NCBI GenBank assembly: GCA_027623295.1
Contig: JAQBXR010000006.1
Location: 90,975 to 136,802 of the forward strand
Source of the DNA: Planctomycetota bacterium
Lineage (GTDB): Bacteria; Planctomycetota; UBA1135
Reading direction: 5' to 3'
DNA: 45,828 nt
Positions 26,293 through 34,289 of the stretch are shown in pieces. The notes beneath the pieces are model-generated. The model was not told the DNA's origin. It saw only the letters and a program-made list of their open reading frames with translations, and did no database searches. The position numbers were made by a program, and so were the translations under genes. Each line of letters starts with the position of its first letter. Position 1 is the first letter of the stretch.

Positions 26293-26684
26293 AAAAACTC
26301 CTGCCCGCTGTTTTCTTGAGCGCCCTTTTGGCCGCCTTGCCTTCTTGCGTGCTCGCCGCTGGGGCCGTGCTTGGTGCTGGTGCCATGTATTCCCTAGGCG
26401 AAGATTCGGTGCAGACTTATTTCGATGCTCCCATGACCGACGTTTTCGCGGCCGCTCAGGCAGAGTTTCGAGATCGGGGCTCGATGGAGTTGTTAGAAGC
26501 TGGCAACGATGAGAGTTTTATCCGCGCACGGGTCGAGAATGTTGAAGTCGAAGTCTTTTTGAAGCGCATCACAGACAACACCACAGAGATGGTGATTAAG
26601 GCACGTAAGTGGGAAGACATGGCGCCGGATCTGGAATCGGCAGAACGCGTGGCCGACCGGATCAGTTACCGCATTACCAAGTAA
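26289..26684 (+). CDS. DUF3568-like lipoprotein
   Basis: This 131-residue protein has a signal peptide with a lipobox-like ALPSC ending at C20. A Gly/Ala-rich hydrophobic stretch follows (AAGAVLGAGAMYSLGED), and then an alpha/beta domain (about 45-130) containing FDAPMTDVFAAAQAEFRDRG and VEVFLKRITDNTTEMVIKAR. The order matches DUF3568, a family of small periplasmic lipoproteins without known function. The ATG overlaps the stop of the preceding HlyD-like gene (ATGA), so the two are probably translated together, and this may be an envelope partner of that protein. Confidence 0.78.
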   Translation: MKKLLPAVFLSALLAALPSCVLAAGAVLGAGAMYSLGEDSVQTYFDAPMTDVFAAAQAEFRDRGSMELLEAGNDESFIRARVENVEVEVFLKRITDNTTEMVIKARKWEDMAPDLESAERVADRISYRITK

Positions 26685-26688
26685 ATTT

Positions 26689-27387
26689 ATGTTGGAGCCT
26701 GCCGCCCCGCGTTTAGAGCAGACGGATGGCCGCCTTTTTTTGGTTAGCGACGATGGCCGTGTTTGCGTCGATTTTGTCGAGGGCTCCATGGGGTTCCGTC
26801 GCCGTCACGGTGGTGGACGAGGGCAGGCGGTTGCAAAAGCGGTCGGTTTGAAGGGTGCCAAAACGCCACCGCGTGTAGTGGATGCCACGGCAGGTCTAGG
26901 ACGCGATGCCTTCATTCTCGCCAGCCTCGGATGCCCAGTGCTCGCCATCGAACGGCACCAAGACATTCATGCGCTGTGCGCCGATGGCCTGCTCCGCGCC
27001 CAGCAAGACCCTGAGACTGCGGCAGTGCTCGGCGCTCGTCTGCAGTTGCATCAAGGCGATGCCTTGCTCTACCTTCAGGATTATCCCGCTAGTCCCATCG
27101 CCAGCTTTCAACCCGATGTCCTCTACCTAGACCCGATGCATCCGCCGCGTCGGAAAAGTGCGCTGCCCCGTCTAGAAATGCGTTTGTTTCGAGATTTGGT
27201 GGGGGAGGACCTCGATCAAGTCGAACTCCTGCAGGCTGCCCTGCAATCCGGCATTCCGCGAGTGGTCGTGAAGCGCCCAGCTAACCAAGATCCGCTGATG
27301 CCTGGCGTGGTTTCTTCCATTCCTGGGAAGACCACTCGCTTTGATATTTACTTGGCATCGCGCGAAAGGAAACGCAGAGTGCTGTGA
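26689..27387 (+). CDS. rsmJ: 16S rRNA (guanine1516-N2)-methyltransferase
   Basis: RsmJ uses S-adenosylmethionine to methylate G1516 of 16S rRNA. The 232-residue protein shows the family hallmark HGGGRGQAVAKAVGLKG, the SAM-binding motif VVDATAGLGRDAFILASLG, an acidic ER at the end of strand beta-2 (VLAIERHQ), and the catalytic-type motif YLDPMHPPRRKSAL. VVVKRP near the C-terminus also fits. Length is somewhat shorter than E. coli RsmJ (about 250). It lies four bases after the DUF3568 gene and 100 bases before nadA. Confidence 0.9.
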   Translation: MLEPAAPRLEQTDGRLFLVSDDGRVCVDFVEGSMGFRRRHGGGRGQAVAKAVGLKGAKTPPRVVDATAGLGRDAFILASLGCPVLAIERHQDIHALCADGLLRAQQDPETAAVLGARLQLHQGDALLYLQDYPASPIASFQPDVLYLDPMHPPRRKSALPRLEMRLFRDLVGEDLDQVELLQAALQSGIPRVVVKRPANQDPLMPGVVSSIPGKTTRFDIYLASRERKRRVL

Positions 27388-27452
27388 AGCCAGCCGTTGT
27401 GTTGGGAGTGTTTTTGTTGAAGAACCCTGCTGCGCTGCCTACATCTGGGAGG

Positions 27453-27461
27453 TGATACAAT
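27453..27461 (+). promoter_or_regulatory. Extended -10 promoter of nadA
   Basis: TGATACAAT combines an extended TGn element with a good -10 box (TACAAT), 26 bases before the nadA ATG. No clear -35 box is present, as is usual for extended -10 promoters. Confidence 0.5.
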
Positions 27462-27487
27462 CTGTCTTTCACCTTGGTGCAAAAGCC

Positions 27488-28456
27488 ATGCAAAGCGAAG
27501 AACGAACCCTGCTGGAAGTCCCTGAGCCCGCTGTCATCCGTGACTGGGCTACCGAAAACGGAATCCTCATCCTGGCCCACAGCTATCAGGATGGATTCTT
27601 GCAGGAAGCTGCGCATTTTGTCGGCGATAGCCTGGAGCTAGCGCGCAAAGCGGCCTCAGCTGGCGCGGATGCGATTTGTTTCGCTGGCGTGCACTTCATG
27701 GCCGAGACCGCAAAAATCTTGTGCCCCGATGCACGGGTTTTTGTTCCCGACATGGACGCTGGATGCTCCCTGGCCGATGCTTGTAAAGCGGATGACCTCA
27801 TCCGCTATCAAGAGCACTTGACCACCAAGCTTGGAAAACGCCCAGTCACCATTGCCTACGTCAACTGCACCGCCGCAGTCAAAGCTGCGTGCGATATTAT
27901 CTGCACTAGTGGCAATGCACGTCAGGTGGTGGAGTCGGTGCCGGAAGATCAGCCGATCTTGTTTGTACCCGACAAGCACCTTGGCGGATGGCTCAACGAA
28001 ACCTTGGGCCGCGACATGATTTTGTGGAATGGCGCCTGTGAAGTGCATGAATTGTTCTCGGTGGAAACTCTCAACCTGATGAAAGTTGAGAATCCTGGAT
28101 CGATTGTTCTATCGCACCCGGAGTGCCCAAAGCCAATGCGTGACGCGAGCGATCACATTCTTGGCACTGCCGGAATGCTGAACATGGTGAAGGCTGCGGT
28201 GGGCAAAACCTTCCTCATCGGAACCGAGGCCAACATGATTTACCGCTTCGAAAAGGAGGCGCCGCAAAACACTTACTTGCCTGCTCCTGGCGCTTCTTGC
28301 GCTTGCAACCTTTGCCCGTACATGGCACTCAACACACCTGAAAAACTGTGGAAGTGTTTGCATGAGCGCGGTCCAGAAGTGACGGTTGCCGCCGAACACA
28401 TGGAACCTGCGCGCCGCTCGCTGCAACGTATGCTCGATATCGTGGTGCCTTCTTGA
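27488..28456 (+). CDS. nadA: Quinolinate synthase A
   Basis: NadA condenses iminoaspartate with dihydroxyacetone phosphate to form quinolinate for NAD synthesis, using a [4Fe-4S] cluster. The 322-residue protein has the three pseudo-repeated domains. Likely cluster cysteines are C93 (DAGCSLADAC), C184 (WNGACEVHE) and C276 (CNLCPYM). AHSYQD near residue 30, VNCTAAVKAACD and SHPECP are further family motifs. The ATG at 27488 fits the family N-terminus and a promoter 26 bases upstream; the frame is open further back into rsmJ but without family resemblance. nadB and nadC are not in the window. Confidence 0.95.
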   Translation: MQSEERTLLEVPEPAVIRDWATENGILILAHSYQDGFLQEAAHFVGDSLELARKAASAGADAICFAGVHFMAETAKILCPDARVFVPDMDAGCSLADACKADDLIRYQEHLTTKLGKRPVTIAYVNCTAAVKAACDIICTSGNARQVVESVPEDQPILFVPDKHLGGWLNETLGRDMILWNGACEVHELFSVETLNLMKVENPGSIVLSHPECPKPMRDASDHILGTAGMLNMVKAAVGKTFLIGTEANMIYRFEKEAPQNTYLPAPGASCACNLCPYMALNTPEKLWKCLHERGPEVTVAAEHMEPARRSLQRMLDIVVPS

Positions 28457-28487
28457 GAGGCAAAACGAGCTGAATCCTTGGTTTAGC

Positions 28488-28505
28488 GTTGCGCGCGGGC
28501 GCAAC
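28488..28505. terminator. Hairpin between convergent nadA and the C25 peptidase gene
   Basis: GTTGCGC and GCGCAAC pair perfectly around GCGG in the 103-base gap between the two stop codons. There is no T-run on either side, so termination activity is uncertain. Confidence 0.4.
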
Positions 28506-28559
28506 TGCAGTGGGTGTCGATTCCTGAAGGCGCTTGGGCGCTTGAAATTGTCGAGTAGG

Positions 28560-30830
28560 TTATTTCGATAAGAGGAACTTCAACTCTTGCGCTTGCGATC
28601 GGATCTCGCCGCTGGTCATGTCGGCATCGAAGAGGCGCACGCGCCAGAAAAGAGAACGCGAACCGTCTGCATGAAAATCGACGAAACAGGGACCGCTGAC
28701 CCCTAGAGGGTCGGTGGTTTTGCCGACCAGCTTGACCGATGACAGCTTGCTGCGCGTCTTGACCTCTACGGTGTAGAAGTAGTGCTCATCATTGCGCTTT
28801 TCGGGGCCATGCCAAGTGCTTTCCACGCCCACTCCAGCGCCACGCCAGGAGTATAAGATTGGGAATTCGCAACCCCATTCCTCAAGCGGGATGTAGTTAA
28901 AACGAATCCACCGCTTGGGTGCGAGAACCGTTACTTTCCTACCGTCAATCGAAGCCGATGCTGCCTCGGAAGATTCCGTGCGCTTGAAATGAAGCTGTAA
29001 AGCGGGGTCACCGATGACCATGTGGTTGTAATGCTGATAGAAGTAAGCCCCGCCAGCGGTTTGCTCCTTTTCGAGAACGGCCACCAAAGTGCGATTGAGG
29101 GCTTTGCGTTGGGCTTTCCCAATCGTCATGCCGTCGAGCAATCCATTCCAAATTTCACTGCGGAACAAGTCTTGCTCAGCAATCCCGCGGCGCGTGTTGC
29201 CAATGAAGGCTACGGCTCCATTGCGTAAAAGCTGGGCAGCCACCGAACGATGCTCCAGGTCTTGATCCAAAGAGGCGGTGCTGCACCCGGCGGAGTCTAC
29301 GACTGCAGGCGCCAGCAAGGTCGCGGTGTCCCAGGAATAGGTATTCCCAAGCACAGTCCATGCCGCATGCGAACCATGGACGATGGCCGCGGAATGGGTT
29401 AGCGGAGATTCCTGCTCCATCGGGGCATCGCCGTTGTGGTGGCCGAGGAATTGAAGTCCCGTGACTTGCATCGAGGCGCGACTGGCGGTTTCCCATTCAG
29501 CGGTGGCATAGGTTTGATCCCAACTGCGGTCGGGAAAGTCATCGCGCGCAAAACCTCGGCAGGCGAGTAAGGTTGCAGAAGTCAGATCGGTGGTTAGAAA
29601 TCGAGCATGTGCAAGTTCGAGGAAGGGGTCTTCATCGGTTTGCGCATAGGGGAGATCGGAGACTAAATCCGCATCGATGCCCTGGCCGTCGGCGATGATC
29701 GGCATGGGGATAGCCTCCGGCCAGCCGACGATGCAGAGATATTCCGCTTGCTGCTTGGTAGCCGCAGAAAAGCGCTGAATCTCGCCCTGAATCTGCTCCG
29801 TAGTGGGCGATGTCAACCATAAAGCTAAACCGCGTTCGGCTTCCACGGCGTCGAGATTCACCGTCCATTTGATTTTCGCAATTTCGATGACATCGCCAGT
29901 GAAAAGCTTCGGCTCCTGCTTTCCTTTGAACTGACCGTCGCGGTTGCGATCCAACTGTGCATACCATTTACCGCTGGTCGCATCTTTCCCAAGGCGGAAT
30001 GGGATTGCTTTTTTCTCCAGCGGCAAAACGCCCTCTGCGACGCCATCAACCGGTTGCGATGCCGTGTATTTTTGTTTCCATTGCACTGCAAAGGGAAGCG
30101 GTACGACCACCCCCTTGCGTCCAGCGGCTAAAAGCGGTGCGGCAAGCGCCAAGGTTTGGTTGCGTCGCCCTTCTTCCAGGGATGGATGGACGACCGCCAA
30201 ATACTCAACGGCCAGACCTTCTTTTATGAGCCATTGAGTCACAGCGAAGGCATCGACTAAATGCTCAACTTCAAATGCTTCAAGCTTCGGTGGTGTTCCC
30301 TTGCCGACAAAAAGGGCGCTTTGCACCTGCAAGTTTTGAAAGCTTTCCTGCACGCTCTTCTCAGCGTCGCCCTCTCCCCAAGGAAACAGTGGCCAATGCA
30401 AGCGCGCGGCAAGTGCGGAAGCGGTTAATCCTGCTCCAGGTTCCTGCGGATCGTAAAGCACCACGCCTTCACTTTGCTTACACGCTAAATTCGACATGGC
30501 GAGGGCGGCGGCGACGGCCGAATCCGCTTCTAGAAACTCGACCTCGCAGAAGTCTCCTGTTAGTTGAGGAGGCTGCTCCTCTCCAATCCAATACAGCTTG
30601 TCTGGCGCATAACGAATCAAGAAGTCCAAAACTTCTGGGCTCCAGGGCGTGTGCCTGTCCACGGCCAGCACCATAGGTTCGCCATTGCCTAAAACGCAGG
30701 CGGCCGGAATCGCCGCGAGGAAGGCGTCGTCTTGCCAAGAAGCGCTGGCTGCAAGAGGCACCAGGAATAGCACCCGCTCAGTCGGAACGTTCGGCGAGAG
30801 GAGCGAGAGCAAAAGGATCCAGCACAGCAT
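28560..30830 (-). CDS. Gingipain-type peptidase C25 family protein, secreted
   Basis: This 756-residue protein has a short signal peptide (MLCWILLLSLL) and a peptidase C25 fold in its central and C-terminal parts. The likely catalytic pair is H485 (IVHGSHAAW) and C516 (DSAGCSTAS), 31 residues apart, close to the 33 seen in gingipain R. HYNHMVIGDPALQLHF near residue 620 is the usual end of the C25 domain. An Ig-like beta domain follows. There is no recognisable sorting domain. The N-terminal half (30-330) is alpha/beta and probably a pro- or accessory domain. TAGAAT lies six bases before the ATG. It is probably a cysteine protease for extracellular or periplasmic proteins. Confidence 0.82.
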   Translation of the reverse strand: MLCWILLLSLLSPNVPTERVLFLVPLAASASWQDDAFLAAIPAACVLGNGEPMVLAVDRHTPWSPEVLDFLIRYAPDKLYWIGEEQPPQLTGDFCEVEFLEADSAVAAALAMSNLACKQSEGVVLYDPQEPGAGLTASALAARLHWPLFPWGEGDAEKSVQESFQNLQVQSALFVGKGTPPKLEAFEVEHLVDAFAVTQWLIKEGLAVEYLAVVHPSLEEGRRNQTLALAAPLLAAGRKGVVVPLPFAVQWKQKYTASQPVDGVAEGVLPLEKKAIPFRLGKDATSGKWYAQLDRNRDGQFKGKQEPKLFTGDVIEIAKIKWTVNLDAVEAERGLALWLTSPTTEQIQGEIQRFSAATKQQAEYLCIVGWPEAIPMPIIADGQGIDADLVSDLPYAQTDEDPFLELAHARFLTTDLTSATLLACRGFARDDFPDRSWDQTYATAEWETASRASMQVTGLQFLGHHNGDAPMEQESPLTHSAAIVHGSHAAWTVLGNTYSWDTATLLAPAVVDSAGCSTASLDQDLEHRSVAAQLLRNGAVAFIGNTRRGIAEQDLFRSEIWNGLLDGMTIGKAQRKALNRTLVAVLEKEQTAGGAYFYQHYNHMVIGDPALQLHFKRTESSEAASASIDGRKVTVLAPKRWIRFNYIPLEEWGCEFPILYSWRGAGVGVESTWHGPEKRNDEHYFYTVEVKTRSKLSSVKLVGKTTDPLGVSGPCFVDFHADGSRSLFWRVRLFDADMTSGEIRSQAQELKFLLSK

Positions 30831-30836
30831 GGCTCC

Positions 30837-30842
30837 ATTCTA
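30837..30842 (-). promoter_or_regulatory. -10-like hexamer before the C25 peptidase gene
   Basis: TAGAAT on the minus strand is followed by six bases (ggagcc) and the ATG at 30830. It does not overlap any stop codon. Confidence 0.5.
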
Positions 30843-30878
30843 AACCGCTTTTTTCGATCCGTCCTGGTGATTTAGTAG

Positions 30879-31310
30879 GATGGAAGGCACACCATCGGCG
30901 GCCACTTCACTTTTGCGCGCGTTCCCTTCGGCTTTATTACCGAGCTCTTTGATTTTGAGCGGAATCATTACGATCGTATAGCGCATTTTACCGTGGGTCT
31001 ATTCGCCTACCCGATTGCCGAAATTTTGCAGCGCCGGAAACTCGTCAACTCGCGCTGGCTGCTCTTTCTGTTTCCAATTTTCTCGATCGTAACGCTTGCC
31101 GCTCTGTATGAACTGTTTGAATGGGGCATTGCAAATTACGCAGATCCCGATGCCGGCATTGCCGTGCTTGGCGCCCAAGGTGATATCTGGGATGCGCAAA
31201 AGGACATGCTTGCCGATACCTTGGGTGCTTGCCTGGGTATGCTGATTTTTGCTCGGTGGGGAAGTTCTCATGCAAGCAGGTCCGCTTCCTTGTCCAATAA
31301 ATTCTCATGA
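30879..31310 (+). pseudogene. DUF2238 (YjdF-like) membrane protein missing its N-terminus
   Basis: From 30879 the frame encodes GGHFTFARVPFGF, FDFERNHYDRIAHF, ALYELFEWGIA, GAQGDIWDAQKDMLADTLGA and a final helix. These match YjdF/DUF2238 proteins from their first conserved motif to the end. Those proteins normally have about 60-70 more residues in front. Here two in-frame TAG codons lie at 30873-30878, and the divergent C25 gene starts at 30830, so there is no room for them. The first possible start is a GTG at 30993, after the RNHYDR motif. I call it 5'-truncated; a short functional form cannot be excluded. The family's role is unknown. Confidence 0.6.
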
Positions 31311-31421
31311 CCCATAGGTATGCCAGGTTGGAACTCTGAGATAGGGGGGAGTTGCGCCAATTTGGGGGTTTGGGGCAGCGCCGGTATCCTGTGCCTTTCG
31401 TTTTCACCCTCTCACCTAACG

Positions 31422-32486
31422 ATGAGCGCTTCTTACTCCGACATTCAATCTCTCCTCGGCGGTCAAGCCGAGTCTCTTCTCGGCCACACTTGCTCGACCA
31501 TCTCAAAGGATCGTCTGCATTTGCCCGGCCCAACATGGTTGGACAATGTCCACAGCATGAGCGATCGCCCAACCCGCGCGCTCAACGGCTTGTCTTCCAT
31601 TTTGAATCATGGCCGCTTGGCTGGAACTGGATTTGTTTCCATTCTGCCGGTAGACCAAGGCATCGAGCACACCGGTGGCGCATCTTTCGCGCCAAACCCG
31701 GACTACTTCGACCCGTCGAACATTGTCGAGCTCGCAATGGAAGGTGGATGTAACGCAGTTTGTTCCACCCTCGGCGTTTTGGGTTCCGTCGCTCGTAAGT
31801 ATGCGCATAAGATTCCGTTCATGGTCAAGTTGAATCACAACGAGATCCTTTCCTACCCAAACATTTACGATCAGACCATGTTCGCATCGGTCGAGCAGGC
31901 TTTCGATATGGGCGCACAAGCGGTTGGCGCGACCATCTACTTTGGTAGCCACGAATCGCGTCGTCAAATCATGGAAGTCTCTGAAGCTTTCCAGCGCGCG
32001 CACGAGCTGGGCATGGCCACCGTACTTTGGTGCTACTTGCGCAACTCGAGCTTCAAGAAAGATGGCGTCGATTACCACGATGCCGCCGACCTCACCGGTC
32101 AGGCAAACCACCTTGGCGTGACCATTCAGGCAGACATCATCAAGCAGAAGCTGCCGACCAAGAATAACCCAGGTTTCACGGACATCGGCTTCGGCAAAAC
32201 CCACGCTAAGGTTTACTCCGAGCTTAGCAGCGATCACCCGGTGGACATGTGTCGCTACCAGCTAGCGAATTGCTACATGGGCCGCTCCGGTTTGATTAAC
32301 TCCGGTGGTGCTTCAGGCTCGAACGACCTCGCTCAAGCTGTGGAGACCGCAGTGGTTAACAAGCGCGCAGGTGGCATGGGCCTCATTTCGGGTCGCAAGG
32401 CATTCCAGAAGCCTACCGTGGAAGGCATTCAGTTGCTCAACGCAATCCAAGACGTTTATCTTTGTGACGACGTCACCATTGCCTAA
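31422..32486 (+). CDS. fbaB: Fructose-bisphosphate aldolase class I (FbaB/DhnA type)
   Basis: It cleaves fructose 1,6-bisphosphate to the two triose phosphates through a Schiff base, in glycolysis and gluconeogenesis. The 354-residue protein matches the archaeal-type class I family: [18 protein letters not shown] near 76-93, FMVKLNHNE, and [10 protein letters not shown] with the probable Schiff-base lysine K241. Near the C-terminus INSGGASG and [15 protein letters not shown] bind phosphate. The ATG at 31422 is chosen because upstream in-frame residues lack family resemblance. A TTGGGG-N17-TATCCT element lies 26 bases upstream. A strong terminator follows the gene. Confidence 0.93.
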   Translation: MSASYSDIQSLLGGQAESLLGHTCSTISKDRLHLPGPTWLDNVHSMSDRPTRALNGLSSILNHGRLAGTGFVSILPVDQGIEHTGGASFAPNPDYFDPSNIVELAMEGGCNAVCSTLGVLGSVARKYAHKIPFMVKLNHNEILSYPNIYDQTMFASVEQAFDMGAQAVGATIYFGSHESRRQIMEVSEAFQRAHELGMATVLWCYLRNSSFKKDGVDYHDAADLTGQANHLGVTIQADIIKQKLPTKNNPGFTDIGFGKTHAKVYSELSSDHPVDMCRYQLANCYMGRSGLINSGGASGSNDLAQAVETAVVNKRAGGMGLISGRKAFQKPTVEGIQLLNAIQDVYLCDDVTIA

Positions 32487-32501
32487 GTAGGCTATGGAAG
32501 A

Positions 32502-32645
32502 TCAGTAGGCGTTTACCTTCCGACGCAATCGCAGGTCGGACTTCTCCACGAAGTCCGACCATTCTTTTTGTAGAGACTTGCGCTGAGCATGCACGAGCTG
32601 GGCATCCTTGGCATCGGCAAGGCCGTTGCGGTCAAACAGCAGCAT
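32502..32645 (-). CDS. Possible 47-residue charged cytosolic protein
   Basis: An ATG at 32645 opens a frame to the TGA at 32502-32504. The product starts MLLFDRNGLADAKDAQLV and continues with a highly charged helical stretch (HAQRKSLQKEWSDFVEKSD, then LRLRRKVNAY). The composition and codon choice look protein-like, and a TATGCT hexamer lies exactly six bases upstream of the ATG, as before other genes here. The frame runs through the aldolase terminator hairpin on the opposite strand, which encodes the near-palindromic SDFVEKSD. I do not recognise a family. Confidence 0.45.
   Translation of the reverse strand: MLLFDRNGLADAKDAQLVHAQRKSLQKEWSDFVEKSDLRLRRKVNAY
32534..32570 (+). terminator. Intrinsic terminator of the aldolase gene
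   Basis: Perfect 11-base arms (GGTCGGACTTC / GAAGTCCGACC) around the loop tccac are followed by attctttttg. It begins 48 bases after the aldolase stop. It lies inside the convergent small frame at 32502-32645. Confidence 0.85.
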
Positions 32646-32774
32646 GATTCAAGCATAGGGTCGCTGGGCTGGCCGGTTTTGAAAGAAGTCTTAAACAAGG
32701 CTCATGTTAAACCCTTGAGAACCGATGTTGAGTTGCCTTCCAGGTCTTTGCTCCAAGGCCCTCTAATCAACAAC

Positions 32775-33134
32775 ATGTCACATCTCACAGGTTCCTCCGA
32801 TTCGTCCACAACCCACGGCTGGACGAAAATCATGCTCGATAGTGGAGATCCGCTCTACTTTCTTTTCGACAAATCCGGCACCACGGTGAAAGTCTCTAAC
32901 CGCGGCTTGCTTGGCAAAAGAGTCTTTAAGGGGAATGCTGCTACCTCCTTATACGTAGGAGAGTCGCTCTGGGCGATTTATCAGCACCGCGCAAAGCACG
33001 CGTTTGCGAATTATAGAGAAAGCCAGCGCGGATTTATTGTCGCCGCCCTTTGCTCTGATTCTGTGGAGAGTTTTGCAGAGAAGGTTTCGGCCACACGCTA
33101 TGCAAGTCGTGTGCAGGACTTAGCGCACGTATAG
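32775..33134 (+). CDS. Hypothetical protein, 119 residues
   Basis: I do not recognise this gene. From the ATG at 32775 the product starts MSHLTGSSDSSTTHGW and looks like a small mixed alpha/beta cytosolic protein: strands KIMLDSG, PLYFLFDKSGTTVKVS, then a helical part (ESLWAIYQHRAKHAFANYRE) and FIVAALCSDSVESFAEKV. TCTAAT, close to a consensus -10, lies seven bases before the ATG. Two further in-frame ATGs upstream (32589 and others) would add low-complexity residues with no promoter or binding site. It stands alone between the aldolase terminator and a gene-poor stretch. Confidence 0.5.
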   Translation: MSHLTGSSDSSTTHGWTKIMLDSGDPLYFLFDKSGTTVKVSNRGLLGKRVFKGNAATSLYVGESLWAIYQHRAKHAFANYRESQRGFIVAALCSDSVESFAEKVSATRYASRVQDLAHV

Positions 33135-33240
33135 GCGCGGGTCCTGCGCCCACCTTTCACCGATATGTACTGCATGCGCCAGTGATGGCGTGTTTGCGAC
33201 AAACATCGGTGCCTGTCAGCTCACCCTCCGCTTCGCGGAG
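33134..33240. other. Gene-poor stretch with four short hairpins
   Basis: Four separate stem-loops occur in about 100 bases: GGCGC...GCGCC at 33134-33150, CGCCA-gtga-TGGCG at 33177-33190, TGTTTG-cga-CAAACA at 33191-33205, and CTCCGC-ttc-GCGGAG at 33226-33240. The first could terminate the gene at 32775. None has a strong T-run. They may belong to a small structured RNA or to repeat debris; I see no open frame here. Confidence 0.4.
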
Positions 33241-33323
33241 AATGGCGATCATCTAGGATTCGGTAAAGCGTTACTTTGGCATGACTGTTTCTTTCGGTCT
33301 GCGCCAACTATCACTTCAAATGA

Positions 33324-33592
33324 AATGCGGTTTTCTGGGAGGTAGCCCTCCCCGTATCCTTAAACGAAACTATTGAAGTTTCCTTGGAGCCAGCATCCAA
33401 GGTTCTTGTGACGTGGGATTTGCCCCAAGACATAGACTTGCGTGGTGCCGTTCTTTCTTGCCAGGAAACTACCAAGTAGAACTCTATGAATGGAAAGCAG
33501 GTCCAGATCTATACGAATGGAAGAAAGTCCATGGCCCCACGCTTACCACTGCTCAAGCAAACGAAGAATCAGAAATATCACTTACCTATTAA
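33324..33592 (+). pseudogene. Remnant of a secreted beta-domain protein, frameshifted
   Basis: Two protein-like pieces lie in different frames. The first (33324-33479) reads WEVALPVSLNETIEVSLEP, then VLVTWDLPQDIDLRGAVLSC and a TAG stop. The second (from about 33465 to the TAA at 33590-33592) reads NYQVELYEWKAGPDLYEWKK and ends SEISLTY. Joined near 33462-33468, they would make a beta-sandwich-like C-terminal domain. A TGA precedes the first piece, and no start codon or upstream domain is found. I infer decayed coding DNA of the same secreted-protein type as elsewhere in the window; a family name is not possible. Confidence 0.45.
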
Positions 33593-33611
33593 CTCATATC
33601 CAATATCCAAA

Positions 33612-33690
33612 GTTTGAGGCGCAGTCCGGGTGCGCGCCTCTGGGGCGGTATTCCCGTCCTAGTCAAGCGCAACCGGGCTGCGCCTCAAAC
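33612..33690 (-). terminator. 79-base long hairpin just after the first prepilin gene
   Basis: The 24-base outer arms 33612-33635 and 33667-33690 are complementary at 22 positions, one of the other two being a G-T pair. Inside them a second stem (CTGGGGCGG with CCGTCCTAG, allowing G-T pairs) closes on a small tatt loop. The whole element can fold into one rod with a single internal loop. On the minus strand it starts two bases after the prepilin stop and is followed by TTTGGATATT, so it may act as a terminator or RNA-stabilising element. Confidence 0.6.
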
Positions 33691-33692
33691 CA

Positions 33693-34202
33693 TTACCAAG
33701 CGTAGCCACCAGGTGAACTCACCTGCCATCCAATCGTTGGTCGGGTAGGATCAAAGAACGGGTTGCTCACGTAGTAAGTTGCCGCGGTGCTGTTAATCAC
33801 GAACTTGAAGTCAAAGCCGTCGGAGCGGTACATGTAACCGCCATCGGTGGCATTGGGGTACTGCGCGTCCGGGTCTTGGGGTAGATATGGAATGTAATCC
33901 GGGACAAGGTTCGGTATGTATCCACTGGCATCGTATCCATAGCTGCCATGGTTCCCAGAATCACCCTGCCAGTTGCCGGTCGTGGTGGGGTAGTCTCCAT
34001 TGCGGTCCTTATAGTTGGCTAAGGCAGAAGCGACCGAACGCAAGTCAGAAGCACGTCGTCCATCACGGGCGATTGCGGCTTCTTCGGAAAGGATGGGCAC
34101 CAAAATGCCAGCCAGCATGGTCAAAATCGTGACCACGATGAGCATCTCGATGATCGTGAACCCTTTGCGCGAGGGGGACGGGCAAGTGTGCTTTAAATTC
34201 AT
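33693..34202 (-). CDS. Type IV prepilin-like / pseudopilin protein 1
   Basis: This 169-residue protein has a class III signal: a basic leader ending RKG, then FTIIEMLIVVTILTMLAGIL, with Phe at +1 and Glu at +5 of the mature protein. A prepilin peptidase (PilD) would cut after Gly. The rest resembles GspG-like major pseudopilins: DGRRASDLRSVASALANYKD, a NGDYPTT loop and a C-terminal beta region with YIPYLPQDPDAQYPN. The ATG at 34202 has a Shine-Dalgarno (aaggaaag); the frame continues upstream only through the terminator of the next gene. It is a tandem paralog of the gene at 34290. The assembly machinery is not in the window. Confidence 0.9.
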   Translation of the reverse strand: MNLKHTCPSPSRKGFTIIEMLIVVTILTMLAGILVPILSEEAAIARDGRRASDLRSVASALANYKDRNGDYPTTTGNWQGDSGNHGSYGYDASGYIPNLVPDYIPYLPQDPDAQYPNATDGGYMYRSDGFDFKFVINSTAATYYVSNPFFDPTRPTIGWQVSSPGGYAW

Positions 34203-34242
34203 GCTTTCCTTTATCGGAATGTTTTCACTGAAACAAAAGAGA

Positions 34243-34270
34243 AACCGCCGACTCAAATGAGTCGGCGGTT
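34243..34270 (-). terminator. Intrinsic terminator of the second prepilin gene
   Basis: Perfect 12-base arms (AACCGCCGACTC and its complement) enclose a 4-base loop. On the minus strand a T-rich tail (tctcttttgttt) follows. It lies between the two prepilin genes, so the downstream copy is transcribed from its own promoter or by read-through. Confidence 0.88.
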
Positions 34271-34289
34271 AGGTTTGAAAAGCTAAAGA

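Noticed and set aside
28490..28560. Short coding-like tail (QLQWVSIPEGAWALEIVE) after nadA
   Set aside because: Only about 20 codons, preceded by a stop and with no start codon. It could be gene debris but is too short to support.
33612..33690. Integron attC site
   Set aside because: The long hairpin recalls attC, but its ends read GTTTGAG and CTCAAAC. Neither strand begins with the RYYYAAC and ends with the GTTRRRY core, and no integrase or cassette array is present.
33490..33705. 71-codon plus-strand frame
   Set aside because: It crosses the long hairpin and ends inside the prepilin gene. Its composition follows the repeat and not a protein.
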